Assembly: GCF_008831285.2 (NCBI RefSeq)
Contig: NC_045148.1
Location: 24,223,878 to 24,287,877, forward strand
Direction of reading: 5' to 3'
Length of the DNA stretch: 64,000 nucleotides
From: Nymphaea colorata
Lineage: Eukaryota > Streptophyta > Magnoliopsida > Nymphaeales > Nymphaeaceae
The notes beneath the pieces are model-generated. The model had not been told where the DNA came from. It ran no database searches and saw only the letters and a program-made list of their open reading frames with translations. The position numbers were made by a program, and so were the translations under genes. Shown here piece by piece: positions 1 to 11,479 of the stretch. Each line of letters starts with the position of its first letter. The first letter of the stretch is position 1.

Positions 1-1907
1 CTATCGCTACCCAAGATCACGCTCAGCAGGGCAGATTGATCTCAGCTTTGTGGTCTGCCACAGCTTTTCCTCCTATCCAGGATCAGGGGAGGCAGATGTT
101 CGTTCGTCGATTGATGGTCGTGCTGCTACTTTGGAAGTCGAACACCAGATCTACTGGCATGCTCCTTCACTGCAGCCTTCCCTGTCGTGATTCCACCCTC
201 TAAACCTTCATGGGTATGCGAAGGAATGCACCGTGAAACACTTCTTCATGTTGGCTGGGGTGAAGCGTAGGCTGTTGGTCACTTGGATGGCTGGAAGCAG
301 CCCCTTGCAATCTTCAACCATGGATTCCTTCGGCCGGTTGGGGAGAAGAAGAAAAGAGTATTGAGGAAAGGAGGAGGATTGATGCCATCAGATCGAAGAA
401 AGACACCAGCCGTGGCTGGTCAAGGGTGAGAAGAAATCCTTCGGCCGCCACCGGGAAGACTAGTAGACTGGGTGGAGAAGAAGATGGGATGAGAGAGAAG
501 GAGAAGACCCACGTGGGGAGAAGAGAGAGAAAGTCACCAAACTCAATTCTTCACTATCAAACGCATAATTAGGGTTTCACGCCCTTGAGTTTAGATACAA
601 GAGAGTATGTCTCGGTTCACTAACTCCTAACCCGAGACGGCACAAGAACATAAGCAAAAACGATTCTAACACGTCTCAAACTGAGACGGTACAAAAGAGT
701 AAATAAACATAAGCAAAAGGGCACGTGGAATGGATCTGGTTGCGCCCGCTCTCTCCATGGATCTGAAACCTGTCTCACCCTTTAGAAACTTGGCTCTCTC
801 TCTCTCTCTCACTTTCTTAACACACCAAGAAAATTGAATCAGAAGAAAAGAATGACATTGAAATAACATACAAACATTTTAAGTGGTTTGGAGGAGACAA
901 CGTTTTCTTACGTCCATGGTCGCCACACAAAGCAATTTCCACTATCAGAAAAAATTACAAAGCACAAGCTAAAAATGGCGTTTTCTTTTACATGAGATTA
1001 GAGCAAAACCCACAAAATGAAAAATTACATAAATACCCTTACAAATATTGGGGAAGGCTATCAAGTGTTAAACAACAATGATATGGTAAGTGTGAACAAA
1101 AATGATATGTTCCCTTTAGATTTCAAAACAATAAACAGACACGTAATAAGAAAAAGCAAGTTTTTTCTTGGAAAAATGTATTCAGATTGAACAAATCAAG
1201 TCATCCAAAAAAGCCAAAAAAAGGTGTCGTTTTTTGAAAAAAAAAATACCAAAATAAAAAGGCACTAAAAAAATGAGCATTTTTTCATTTTTTGCCTCTC
1301 ATTTAAACATTTTAGGCCTTTTTATTTTTCCCTTTTCAATGTCAAACTGTTTGTATTTTCTGATTTGTATTTGTGGATTATCTAGTTATGTTTTATTTTC
1401 TTTCCTAGATTCTATTTTTTCCATAAATTTTAAGATTTTTTAAATTTCAAAAATTATCATATTTTTCTCCAACTTTTGCAGCTCATTATATTATGCCTAA
1501 GAAACATTCACGATTTAAAAATTTTTGAAGGGGCCAAAGTGATTTTTTTTTCTTTTTCTAGACTGCCAAAGAGTAAGTTTACATTTCTCAAAATCTGCGA
1601 GAGTACACTGAACTCATGATAACCATGTCAAGGTTTTTTTTTTTTTTTTTTCCAATTCTTAAGGGTATTCGATCTATTGACTTACCATGAAGAAGAGCAA
1701 CTTATGCAAGACAAGTTCCACAGGGACAAATTGTCACCATTCTGAGGTCAGTTGGATGAAAGGAATATCTTTTAGGAGAACGATCTCATTATATCCTTCC
1801 GAGGGAAAAAGCCACCGAAGAGTTTAAACATTCAGCACGGACAGGCAGGGATACAGTGATGTCAAAACTAAAATTAAGAAGTGAATCATTAACTCTTGCT
1901 TATGCCG
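1..1907. other. Left flank, no recognisable gene
   Basis: No convincing reading frame is present; the longest frames are short and low-complexity. The first 600 bases are more GC-rich than the rest. Around 640-720 two similar A-rich stretches follow related 'gagacgg' motifs. There is a CT run at 794-810 and a poly-T run near 1,634-1,650. Bases 1,240-1,500 are T-rich and resemble, in reverse orientation, the AT-rich half of repeat family Y. The homology with the right arm stops at about 1,908, so this sequence is unique to the left side within the window. Confidence 0.6.
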
Positions 1908-1949
1908 TGAAGGAAGAAAAACACAAAAGAAAGACACAAAAGAAAGACA

Positions 1950-2640
1950 AGTGACTGAGGTGACCGACCAGGCAGTCATGCTTGTCAAATTTGTTATGTA
2001 GAACATGCATGAACAGAAGAAGAAGCTGGGTCTTTAATTTATGTATGGATTCACTTGTAGAAAATTTGTGCGTTTCTTTACAAATTGAAGAAAACTCAGG
2101 TCTATTGCTTTGGAACATATTGCTTCACAATTCCAAATCCAGCTGCCCGACTAATGATTACATCAATGAGACTTTTTCTTGGCCGCTCTTATCTTATTTT
2201 CCTTTACCAGTTTTCCACTCTATTCAGTCCCAAATCAAAGTTGTCAATTTGAACTTTTTTTTTAAAGATTCCCAAATCTGGGCTTCAACCATAGTCACAA
2301 AGATTGTTTTTGCCTTTTAAATGGAGACATTTTTCTCAATGATGAATGGGAAACTAATAAGGCAACATTAAAAAAAATAGATAAGAAATAAATAAGAATT
2401 GGAAAGTGGAAACAAGCAGTTTGACAATAGAAAAGAGCGAAAAAAACGCCTAAAGTGAAAAAAAGGAAAAATGAGAATAATGCAGAAAAACGAGTTTTTT
2501 TGCTATGCAATTTTTTTCAAAAATGAAACGGCAGTTTTTGTCTTCTTATTAGGCTGACTTATTTTTCACACATTTAATGCTTTTTTAAAAAAAAAATGCA
2601 ACTACTCTGTTGCTTGGTTAGTGCAAATATGGGGATCCAT
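1950..2640 (+). repeat. Repeat family Y, outer copy in left arm
   Basis: About 0.7 kb beginning near the 'agaacatgcatgaacag' block and ending near 'gcaactactctgttgcttggttag'. The second half is A/T-rich with many poly-A and poly-T runs. The same order of blocks is found at 14,225-14,926 in direct orientation, more diverged than the arms are from each other, and in part at about 42,300-42,500. No coding potential is visible, so it is probably a non-autonomous mobile element or an old LTR. Confidence 0.75.
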
Positions 2641-3049
2641 ATAATAGCATGCATAGTTTAGTTTTAACCAACGTAAATGAAGCAAGGATGGGATCAAGTT
2701 GAGTACACTGTATCTTGCTAGTCAAACTATCTCATCAGATTAGTTGGAAATATTGGCCTGAATCAGCCGATTTGTTCAAATCTATACTAAATCAATTTGA
2801 TTCAGTCCACCCCTTATTATTTTTTATTAGTTTTTATACATTGTCTGATTATGTTTTTTTTTAAAAAAAAATCCAAGTGTTAATATTTTTATATCAGTGA
2901 AGGGCGCCTTTCTCGCCGGATTCTTCCTGTTATCGTTATGCAGATCTTGATAAAAATTACATGATAATACACTAGCTTGGATTGAATTATCAAAGTGCGA
3001 CATGGCAGGTCGCACTTTTCAACCTGCCATCTCATAATCAGAGGTTCTT

Positions 3050-4414
3050 TTGGCAATCCATAGTAAATGATAATCAATTGATTGTGTTTTAACCAATTGT
3101 GGAGAACAGGATTTTTGGCTAGATAAAGTGCGCTGATATTGTCACAATGAAGGATGAGCACTTTGTCAATTGTAATGCCAATATCTCGAAGAACTTGAAG
3201 GAGCCAAGTCAATTCTGCAGCAGTTGATGCCATAGAGTGATATTCTGCTTCGGCGCTAGTTCGAGCAATGGTAGATTACTTCTTTGCACTCCATGAGAGA
3301 CAATTAGCTCCTAGAAAAGTACAATACCCTGTGGTGGATCGAGATGACATCCAACCCAATCCGCATCAGAGAAAGCGTATAGATCCATGGTGCTTTGGGA
3401 AAGAATGCGAATACCATAATCAGAGGTTCCTTTGACATATCGGAGAATACGCTTGGCAAGTTTGAAATGAGCCTGAGTAGGGTGTTGCATAAATTGACTG
3501 ATAAAATTCACTGAAAAAGATATCTCTGATCCTGTGATCGTTAAATATTGTAATGCTCCAACTATGGCTCGGTAGAGGGTTGGATCTGAAAAAGGAGTAG
3601 TATCCAGCAGATCTAGTTTTCCTGCCATAGTACTGGCCATAGGTTTACAATCAAGCATTTGAGCTCCCTCCAGAATATCTTGAGCATACTTTGTTTGATT
3701 GGGAAATAGCCCATCATGAGTGTGCACGACTTCGATCCCAAGAAAGTAACTTAGCTGCCCCATATCTTTCACTGGAAATTCGACTTCAAGCTTAGAGATG
3801 ACATTTTGAATCAAGCTGGAGGAGCTGCCTGTATGAACCTTATCATCAACATAAACTAGGAGAATGATACAATGGTTGTTGTCATGAAATACAAACATAA
3901 ATGGATCGGAATAGCAACTCTGAAAACCATACGTGAAAAGAAAATCACTTAGTCGTTGAAATCAAGTTCTAGATGCTTGCTTGAGTACATATAATGCCTT
4001 TCAAGGACGGCAAACATGATGCGGTAGAAGAGGATCTTCAAAACCTGGAGGTTGAGACATATAAACAGTTTCATGAAGAGATCCATGGAGGTAGGCATTT
4101 TTGACGTCTAATTGTTTTATGCTCCAATTGAAGACGGTAGCAATAGAAAATACAAGCCGTATAGTAGTTGGTCAGATGACAGGAGAAAAAGTCTCTTGAT
4201 AATCGATTCCTTCTACTTGAGTGAAGCCTCAGGCAACCAAACGATCCTTCAAATGATCAATACTTCCATCAGCTTTGAGTTTGGTTTTGAAAACCCATTT
4301 TGATCCAACGACATTCATGGATTTGTCTCTTGGAAATAAATCCCATGTATTATTAGATCGCAACGCACTCATTTCTTCTTCCATGGCCGCTCTCCATCCA
4401 TCATGCTGAAGAGC
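3050..4414 (-). pseudogene. Copia reverse transcriptase and RNase H, left copy
   Basis: Starting from 'WRAAMEEEMSALRSNNTW', the frame gives the Copia reverse transcriptase (RVT_2 type) with stops after 'DRLVA', 'FSPVI' and 'CRL' and two more shortly after. The catalytic box is preserved as 'LLVYVDDKVHTG'. The last open part (3,311-3,898) reaches 'LYAFSDADWVGCHLD', the start of RNase H, and the rest is in another frame (2,889-3,233: 'AELTWLLQVLRDIG', 'LHCDNISALYLAKNP'). The motif order is standard, but at least five stops and one frameshift make it dead. The Trp in 'DADWVG' is intact here and a stop in the right arm. Confidence 0.85.
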
Positions 4415-6129
4415 TTATTGGATTCTTTTGGGCTCTTTGGGAATATTGGAATAAATTATTTGAACATTGGCATATTTAGGATTAGGTTTATGAATTCCAG
4501 CCATAGCTCTAGTGGTCATGGTTCGAGTTGCCACCGCTTGGGTTATAAATACAGGTCGATAGAGGATTTGTGATACCATCAGTCTCTGAATGATGTAGAT
4601 TTGATGTAGAGGTGGATGTTGGATCATGTGAGTTGGATCGGCTGCAGTACTATTAGTATCAAAATGTCTAACAAGTGACACATCTTGCTGGAGATCATCA
4701 TAGACATTAAGACGAGGATTTGGTGTAGGGTTGGGACCAGATTCATGGTGAGCAGAATTTGGCATGTTTCCATCACTTGTGGTGTCGACATCAACAAAAG
4801 ATGTAAAATCACTATCCATGATGTCGTCCTTGTAGAGAGAAGATGGATGTTTGAAAGGGAATGAATTTTCATCAAATACGACATGCCTTGATATGTATAA
4901 ACGTCTGGAATTTAGTTCGAAGCATTTATAATCCTTGTGTAATGTGCTATATCCAATGAAGACACATAGAACAGATTTTGGGTCAAATTTGTTGCGAGCA
5001 TATCCTTTCAAATAAGAAAAACACCAGCTGCCAAAAATCCTCATGCTGGAATAGTCAGGAATCCTTTTAAATATTATGGAGAAAGGTGATTCCATAGATA
5101 ACGTTGTAGTGGGAAGCCTATTCATGAGAAAAACAGCAGCGGAAAAAGCATCAGCCCAGAAACTCTTTGGCACATTTGAATGAAAAAGCAATGTGAGGCC
5201 CAATTCAGTGATAGAATGATGTTTGCGATCTGCTTTGCCATTTTGCTCAGGCGTTTTGGGGCAGGAGTATTGTCGTTTAATTCCAAGGTTGTCAAGACAT
5301 TCTATAAAGCGAGAACTAGTGTATTCGCCTCCTCCATCACTTTGGAAATTTTTTTTTTTCCTGTCAAATTGACACTCGACCATTTTGTGAAAATGAACAA
5401 ATGCATCAAAGAATTCAGATTTCAGATTACATGGGTAAAACCATGTAAAGCAGCTATTGTCATCAACAAATATAGCATAAAACCGATATCCCTCTCTGGA
5501 TAAAATAGGAGCCGGTCCTCATAGGTCACTATGAATTTTTTCCAGTGGCAAATAAATAATATCATCTTTCTCAATAAAAGGTAGTTTGCAAGATTTTTCC
5601 ATTTGACAACTAGCACAAACTGAAAGAGAACCATTAGGTAAAACATCAATATATTTCTGATTTTTTAGAAAAGAGAGAACACTAGACTGAGGATGTCCCG
5701 AACGTGCATGCCAAAAATCCTTCGTCACCCGCCGGAATCTAGAAGAAAAGAAGGCCTCATGATCGCTGCCATTATTTACTACTTGATCGCTGAAAGTCCA
5801 CCATGTTCAGTCCCTGTTGCCATTATTCTGCCCGTCCTCCTGTCCTTTAGAATGCATTGGCCAGAAGTGAATTCAAAATCATATGGAACATCGTTAGTCA
5901 ATTTGCTAACAGAAATGAGATCTTTAGTGAGACGTGGAACATAAAGAACATCCTTAAGAGAAAGATTTGGAGATATATCAGCCTCTCCAATGTGAGTGAT
6001 TGGGATACACTACCCTTTCCCAACAATAACTGTATCAGAGCCAAAATTAGGGGAGATATTCTTAAGTTTACGTGCATCTCCTGTCATATGCACAGTAGCT
6101 CCAGTGTCGACCAGCCAGCCAAAATCATG
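4415..6129 (-). pseudogene. Copia protease and integrase, left copy
   Basis: The protease keeps the active-site triplet in 'WLVDTGATVHMTG', just after the gag stop. A TAG follows in 'VGKG*CIP'. The GAG-pre-integrase zinc finger is at about 5,519-5,728 (H-x3-H in 'HARSGHPQ', then C-x2-C in 'CASC'). Then comes a stop in 'HSDL*GPAP'. The integrase core from 5,383 to 4,415 is open for 322 residues, with 'SDGGGEY' carrying the second catalytic Asp. 'EQNGKADRKHHS' has Asp where most Copia integrases have the catalytic Glu. The part after 'VVFDENSFPF' is the usual low-complexity linker to reverse transcriptase. Not functional because of the stops. Confidence 0.85.
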
Positions 6130-7140
6130 CTAGTTATCGGTAGTGATAGTTGCGAGGGCTTGAGTGGCATCTTCCTCTATGAAGGAATGATTAAATCGAT
6201 TGTAACACTTCATCACCGAGTGATTTCTTTTGTTGCAGATTTGGCATATGATACCTTTGGAAGAGTTGGGTGCACCATCGATTTTTGGTGTTTGAGGAGG
6301 ATTTGTGTGGTTTGAATTGTAGCCTCCTCTGTTAGAGGGATTGAAATTGTTGAATTCCCCTCCATGTCCTCCTCTATTGTACCATCCTCTTCCTCGCGAG
6401 TAATGATAAGTGCCCCGATATCTGTTTCGGCCACCTTCACGTTGAGCGCAGAAGGCAACTTGAGGCGAGGTGTCGGAATTGAGAATTTTGTTTCTCACTT
6501 CTAGACTTTGCAATAGGGAGTCTAGTTCTTTGTAAGAGGGTACCGGTGGCTTGAGCATAGCCATAACGAAGGGGTCATAGCCTCTTCCTAATTCTTGGAG
6601 AAGTCAAAAGGCTTTTTCTTTGTCTCCAACAGATTTTCCTATAGCGGCCAAGTCATCACAAATGGCTTTGAACTTGGCAACATAGACTTCAAGGGCATCA
6701 TTACCTTTTTTACATGTTGTAGGCATGTGAGTAAGATGAAATCCTTGTTCTTGGGATTCTTGGGCAAAAGCATCAACAAGAGTGGACCAAATCTCTTGAG
6801 AAGAGTTAAGTCCAACAACTAATCCAAGGACGTTTTCAGACAACATACCGATAATCCATCCTTTTATAAGACAATATGATCGACGCCATGATTCAAACTT
6901 GGGATTGGAGATCAACTGTTGCGGATCAATGGGATCAATAATATGGCTCGGTGGGGCATGGGACGAACCAGTAAGAAAACCCTCCATGTCTTGACTTTTA
7001 ATGAGGGCTAAAATTTGCATCTTCCACAGCAAAAAATTTGTGTGCATCAGCTTCAGAGAGACAAAATTGGACACGTTCAGATTCATTGGATAAGGGTAAA
7101 GCAAACAGGTTGATGAAGCTGCTGAAGAAGAAGGTGCCAT
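6130..7140 (-). pseudogene. Copia gag, left copy (internal stop)
   Basis: Gag would form the retrotransposon particle and bind its RNA. The likely start is the Met of MAPSSSAAS at 7,140, giving a UBN2-like gag region with 'LLWKMQILALIKSQ' near the N-terminus. A TGA at 6,604-6,606 interrupts it after KEKAF, and the same frame resumes at once with LLQELGRGYDPF. The C-terminal part is Gly/Arg/Asn-rich and ends in a CCHC zinc knuckle, C-Q-I-C-N-K-R-N-H-x4-C. A TAG at 6,130-6,132 closes it before the protease. Both stops are present in the right arm too, so they predate the duplication. An upstream in-frame Met at 7,161 is also possible. Confidence 0.85.
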
Positions 7141-7372
7141 GGTCACAAATGAAAAATTCATAGAAAATCAACCGATGATCGGATTGATCTGCAAATTTGG
7201 ACTGTAGGTAGCTGGAGTACTGAGGAAGGGATGCTCCACAAAACAGATCAATCCGAGATCTTCTCATAAATCATGCCCCAAAGAAAGTCACGGGTGATCA
7301 ACGGTGGCACTTGAATGCCGGCTTCTTGCACCGTCAAGGTCACCAAACCAATCTGCCAGTGAAAGCTTTTAC

Positions 7373-7386
7373 TGGCTCTGATACCA
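7373..7386 (-). other. Copia primer-binding site (initiator tRNA-Met type)
   Basis: On the minus strand the sequence reads TGGTATCAGAGCCA, the usual complement of the plant initiator tRNA-Met 3' end used by Copia elements. It fixes the boundary between the 5' LTR-like region to the right and the leader and gag to the left. Confidence 0.85.
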
Positions 7387-8115
7387 TAAAGAAAAAAAAA
7401 AAAAGAACAAGAGAGAGGCAAGAAGAAAGAAGACAAGGTTTTACGTGGTTCGGTTCAAAGGAACCTACGTCCACACCAGGAAAGGCTTTCTTGCCGTTTT
7501 TCACATTATTGTTTCTTGTCTATCAATACAATATATAAAGTAGCAGGACTCATTGTGAAATTGATTCTATCAAATCTTTTCTTTATGACGTTCCAGATCA
7601 GAAATATTGTGATCTTTTTTTTTTCTCTTTTCTTTGTAACGTTCCAGATCAGAAATATTGTGATCTTTCTTTTTCTCTTCTCCTTCTAATGCTTCAGTTT
7701 GAGAAACGTGAGCCAAACCAGGATTTATTTGATCGTTGGATTTACACTTGCCATTTTCTGTTGTTGATGTCATAATTGAATGACGTTGCACTGGAGGAAA
7801 CTGAGTGGGACGTTGCATTTTCCTTCTGCTGTTTGCATTTAAGTGAGACGTTGCTCTTTCCTTGCAACTGTCGATGCCATAGTTGGTTCCTCTAGAATCT
7901 GTCGTTGCAAAGTTTGAATGCTTTCCTTTAATAACACCATAGCTGTGAGACGTTGCAACATTTGAATGATTGCTTTTAATATCACCATAGCTGCTTCCTT
8001 TTGAATTTGACGTTGCAAGATCTGGATAAGTTCCTTTAATATCACGGGAGCTGATTGTGCTTGAATTTGGCGTTGCACCTTTTGAATGAGTCTCTTTAAT
8101 AGAAACAACCAAGAA
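7387..8115 (-). mobile_element. Copia 5' LTR-like region, left copy
   Basis: The sequence immediately upstream (in element sense) of the primer-binding site has LTR features: a TATA-like stretch at about 7,532-7,539 and the common Copia R/U5 wording 'gacgtaggttcc...gaaccacgtaaaacc' near 7,440-7,475. The outer LTR end was not located, and no second copy is seen 3' of the pol region, so the extent is approximate. The repeat-containing reading frame at 7,570-8,112 lies within it. Confidence 0.55.
7570..8112 (-). CDS. Hypothetical 180-aa Ser/Asn-rich tandem-repeat protein, left copy
   Basis: An open frame of unknown function directly upstream of the Copia TATA-like site. Residues about 13-86 are tandem units beginning with Ala-Thr (gcaacg) and carrying S-N-S-x-G-x-x-Y-G-D-I-K-like wording. 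The unit lengths are 60, 60, 48 and 54 bases, all multiples of three, so the frame survives. The C-terminus repeats 'KKKDHNISDLER' twice. No signal peptide, membrane segment or catalytic motif is visible. The low-complexity composition and LTR context allow it to be a chance open frame over a minisatellite. The right copy has one fewer A in a homopolymer and changes frame near the end. Confidence 0.35.
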   Translation of the reverse strand: MVVSIKETHSKGATPNSSTISSRDIKGTYPDLATSNSKGSSYGDIKSNHSNVATSHSYGVIKGKHSNFATTDSRGTNYGIDSCKERATSHLNANSRRKMQRPTQFPPVQRHSIMTSTTENGKCKSNDQINPGLAHVSQTEALEGEEKKKDHNISDLERYKEKRKKKDHNISDLERHKEKI

Positions 8116-9367
8116 TAAGAAGTGAGTACCAAGATGTCACAACCACTTTTTTTTGACTTGCAAAGAAAGTTAAGATGGAGTGCCTAAGCAAGAAGGGAGC
8201 CTTTCAAGTACGTTGAAATTTTCTCCTGTTCATTTGCAATCAATCAAGCTGGTAGATAAGATAAGACAAGACTGTTCATTGATTTTGCCTTATCTAAGGA
8301 ACTAAAGGAAGAAAATTTGGTGGCCTTAATAAATATGCCAGTTTTGTACAACCGAATTTTTGGTCAGGAAAGTGATACCATCAAAGAAAAGTCGAAGAAG
8401 GAGAGGAAGTAGCAACATGGTGGACACCACACAAGCGGAAGAAGTCCCTTTCGAATACCAAAATCCCGGCCAGTCCAGCCGGAATCTTCCCTGGTCTTTG
8501 CCGAGCAACTCATAGCAGTGGGTGGGCAATCATCGGTAAAAGCACACGCCTGTAGAGGCCGAGCAACTCGTGAAGGACAATCACAGTAGTAGGTGCTCAC
8601 CTCACAAGTTCAGCCACTCTTTTGTGGAGGAAGCGTGTCCCATATAGTATACGGTTTTCAGATTATTTTATTGAGTGTCACAAATTGGCTTCTAGCTTAT
8701 TGTTATATGGTGATGAGTATCTGTTTTATGATTTAATCACTGTTATTAATCAATTTTAAAATTACAATCTTCCTCGTGGACTGGCGTCATGTTCTTAACT
8801 TTCTCTGCTTCTGATATATTTTAGCTATCATCTCCTAACTTAAATGTTGTTCAGTTGTTGAGGTAGCAGTCAAACCTTAAAATTCCTCCTAATATTAACC
8901 TTTTTTCACCCCATAACGTTGAAATTTTTTCACCACATTTACTTTGTAGACATGAATCTATATGCACTTATAATGTCTATCCATGTACGACAGCAACCAT
9001 AGAATTCAAAACGATGACCCTTTTGATATCAGCCACCTTAATTACGGCTCAATTGCGCTAAGTACTTCCCTTGAGGTAATTCTGTTAATGTTTTACTTGC
9101 ATCGGACACCACAAAATCTAACCATCTTTACCAATCCTTGATGCCGGCTTGAATTATTTATAATAAAAATAATCCTTTTGTTATGTTCTAGCTGGTGCAA
9201 TTCATGACCAATTTGCCGCTTTCTCGAAGTTGGTGCCTAATATTGTTGCACATGTGCCGGCGTGGATAATGGAGAAGCATAGCTACAGAATATGGCCATT
9301 TTGTAGAATTCATGTGAAAATTTATCTTCCCATCATTCAACAGATACCTAGAGAAATAATTACTATA
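8116..9367. other. Arm sequence without a recognisable gene (left)
   Basis: No supported gene. Around 8,497-8,610 two diverged direct copies of about 45 bases each contain 'gagttgctcggc' on the minus strand and make overlapping short frames with Cys-rich wording, unlikely to be coding. The remainder is AT-rich and unassigned. The equivalent in the right arm is 54,849-56,080. Confidence 0.5.
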
Positions 9368-9852
9368 GGGGCCGTTTGAGTGACAGCCTAAATTTACATT
9401 TTGGAGGCAAAGCACTGCCTTCAAAACACAATTTTATGCATGTTTGGGTAACTTAAAACGGAGTTTCCCACAAACCCAATTTTTGACAAAAGTCATTTTG
9501 TAGAGAAGCCTGGAAAACCTGATTCATAAAACTAGGTTTTGTCCCCCAAGATTTTAATCATATCAATATATTTATTATACCAAATCATTTTTGTAATCCA
9601 AACAAAAAACCAAGTGCAAAAAATCAGCCAAATCTTACTTTTTATCTTCTCGCTAAGACCTGTTGTTGACAAAACTTTGATTATTTTGAATTTCATAATC
9701 GCCACCTTATTATCATCTAAAATATTTAGTGATGATGGTACACCAAAGTGGAAAAGTGTGGACCTGATGCGGACAATATTGTGGAAGCAAACTTTGGCAC
9801 AAAACGCAATTAATCAGCTATGTGCTCCATATGTTTCTGCCCAAATGGCCCA
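9368..9852. mobile_element. Possible short TIR element (left copy)
   Basis: The left end reads GGGGCCGTTTGAGTGACAG and the right end, reverse-complemented, reads TGGGCCATTTGGGCAGAAA, so imperfect terminal inverted repeats bound 485 bases. Such termini are common in small plant DNA transposons. No clear target duplication was found, and the 126-residue frame inside (9,539-9,919) has no recognisable motif and runs past the element end. Tentative. Confidence 0.35.
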
Positions 9853-10021
9853 CGTTTTTGTAATTAAAAAACTCATGTTTTGCATCAAAAAACAGAAATT
9901 GCCACTGGATCCAGCATAGATGGCAGTGGATTCGAACAGAATCTGGTTGACTTCTCAACTGTTTTTTTTTTTTTGTAAAATTTGATGCCAGACTACTTAA
10001 ATCTATCATATATCCTCTTGC

Positions 10022-10925
10022 TCACCCAACTATGATATTGGATCCCATAAAGTCATTTGGTGGGTGTTATAACTTGATTAGAACAGCCATAAAAATGATT
10101 TTCTCACCATTTCACCAAATCAATGGAATTGTGCTAGAATCCACTGCATTCTGCCAACATGACATCAAATGCTGGTTACAAGTAGTTCAATGTGACACAC
10201 TGCTACACAAAGAACATGAGAAATTGATTCTAAGCTTGTTGTGCCCAAATAAATTAGTTAATAAATCTCTTCAATGCCTTTCTTGGTCTTCAAATGTGAG
10301 TAGTTGGAGGATTAAATTCCTTGGGGCCTCTACTAAATACCCACCAGAAATATGCATTTGAGTCACTAAACGTCAAGCATTTCCAATTCTATCAAGCTTA
10401 CTCTGCACGAGTCAATTCTTTGGTAATTTTGTACCAATATATTTAAATTTGAACCTTATTCCTGAGCCTATCTTTTGATCATGACATATTTTGACACTTT
10501 TCTTCCAACTTTTGAATATTAAAAAAGGATAAACAATCAAACACTTTAATTGGCTGTTAAAGGCGTTTAAGGCTGGAAGCAAAACATATATATTTAGCCT
10601 ATGACGAAGTGAAGTGTAAGTTTCAAAATGAAATTGGCAAAATTACAAAAGGACAAAAAGTGAAGAAGAAGAACTAGTTAAAACGATAAGTACTAAAGAA
10701 GAATGTGAAATTTATGGTGGACAAAATTTTACTTTTACCAACAAATTTCTAAAGTTTAACCATACAACAATTATCTGCAATCTGGCAGCATTGACTTTTC
10801 CTATTTATATACTAGGCCACCTAATTAACAATAATCGTTTGAGTCCAAACCTTGATGTGGATGTTCCCTTTAGGTTTTAGCTTGAAGTTGGATCCTGTAC
10901 TCTATCACAAGTTGTTCTTCCACAT
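10022..10925 (+). repeat. Repeat family X, left-arm copy
   Basis: About 0.9 kb that recurs, more diverged, in the 32-34.6 kb array and in reverse in the 44.5-47.7 kb array. Characteristic blocks in order are 'gattttctcaccatttcacc', 'gaatccactgcattctgcc', 'cctttcttggtcttcaaatg', 'cacttttcttccaacttttg', 'atggtggacaaaattttac' and 'gttttagcttgaagttggat'. It contains a TATA-like 'cctatttatata' near 10,800. No intact coding frame was found. It may be an old promoter, LTR fragment or non-autonomous element. Confidence 0.7.
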
Positions 10926-11479
10926 GCCAAGGCAACAGATCGTAAATGATCAGGTCAATTGGTCAGGTGCCAGATAACAGTAAATGCATCCACATGACAA
11001 AGTAGGAAGACAAAAAAATGCCCTTCCAAATTAAAATATGCAGCAGTCTTTATTTTAAAGAAGGTTTGGGAAACATTAAACTCTCTAAATTACTTTTCAC
11101 CTTAATTTACCATCAGCTAGCTTCAAACCCCCTGACCTGCTGTTGCATTGAACATCCCAGGACGGATTTTATATGTTTGTACATACATACTGCGAGACCA
11201 TGATATGAACAGCAATAATTGAACCTTTGGGTCACAAAAAGCTGGGTTATTTATTAATCCTCTTAAGTCTGTAATTATTTCTTTTCACGTAGATCAGCCC
11301 ACTTCTAGTTGATTTGTTCATTACTTGGGATGGACATAAAAGAAGGCCAATCTCCTCCCAACTTATTTGGGTATGCCTTTTTTTCAAGGAAACTTCAGAA
11401 GTGACTATTAAGCTGAACTTGAAGGAAAGTTGATAAGAAATTATCATTCCAGAAGTGTCATTCCAATGCAAACTCTACT
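10926..11479. other. Arm sequence between X repeat and LINE (left)
   Basis: No gene recognised. The short frames here and in the right-arm equivalent (52,736-53,269) show no family resemblance and look like chance frames. Confidence 0.5.

Larger units (their letters stand above)
2890..7386 (-). mobile_element. Ty1/Copia retrotransposon, left copy (dead)
   Basis: A Copia element reading right to left: primer-binding site at 7,373-7,386, then gag, protease, integrase, reverse transcriptase and RNase H, in the order typical of Copia. No matching 3' LTR was recognised downstream of RNase H; the sequence passes into the Y repeat through a short AT-rich stretch. Multiple in-frame stop codons, most of them identical in the other arm, show that it is non-autonomous. 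The integrase block (4,415-5,383) is still open here while the right-arm copy is frameshifted, so the left copy is the better preserved one. Confidence 0.9.

Noticed and set aside
1-600. GC-richer start of the window as a possible exon
   Set aside because: No open frame of useful length on either strand and no recognisable protein wording; may be an LTR or leader fragment but nothing supports it.
9539-9919. 126-residue frame present in both arms
   Set aside because: Preserved only because the arms are nearly identical; no motif, and it crosses the end of a possible TIR element.
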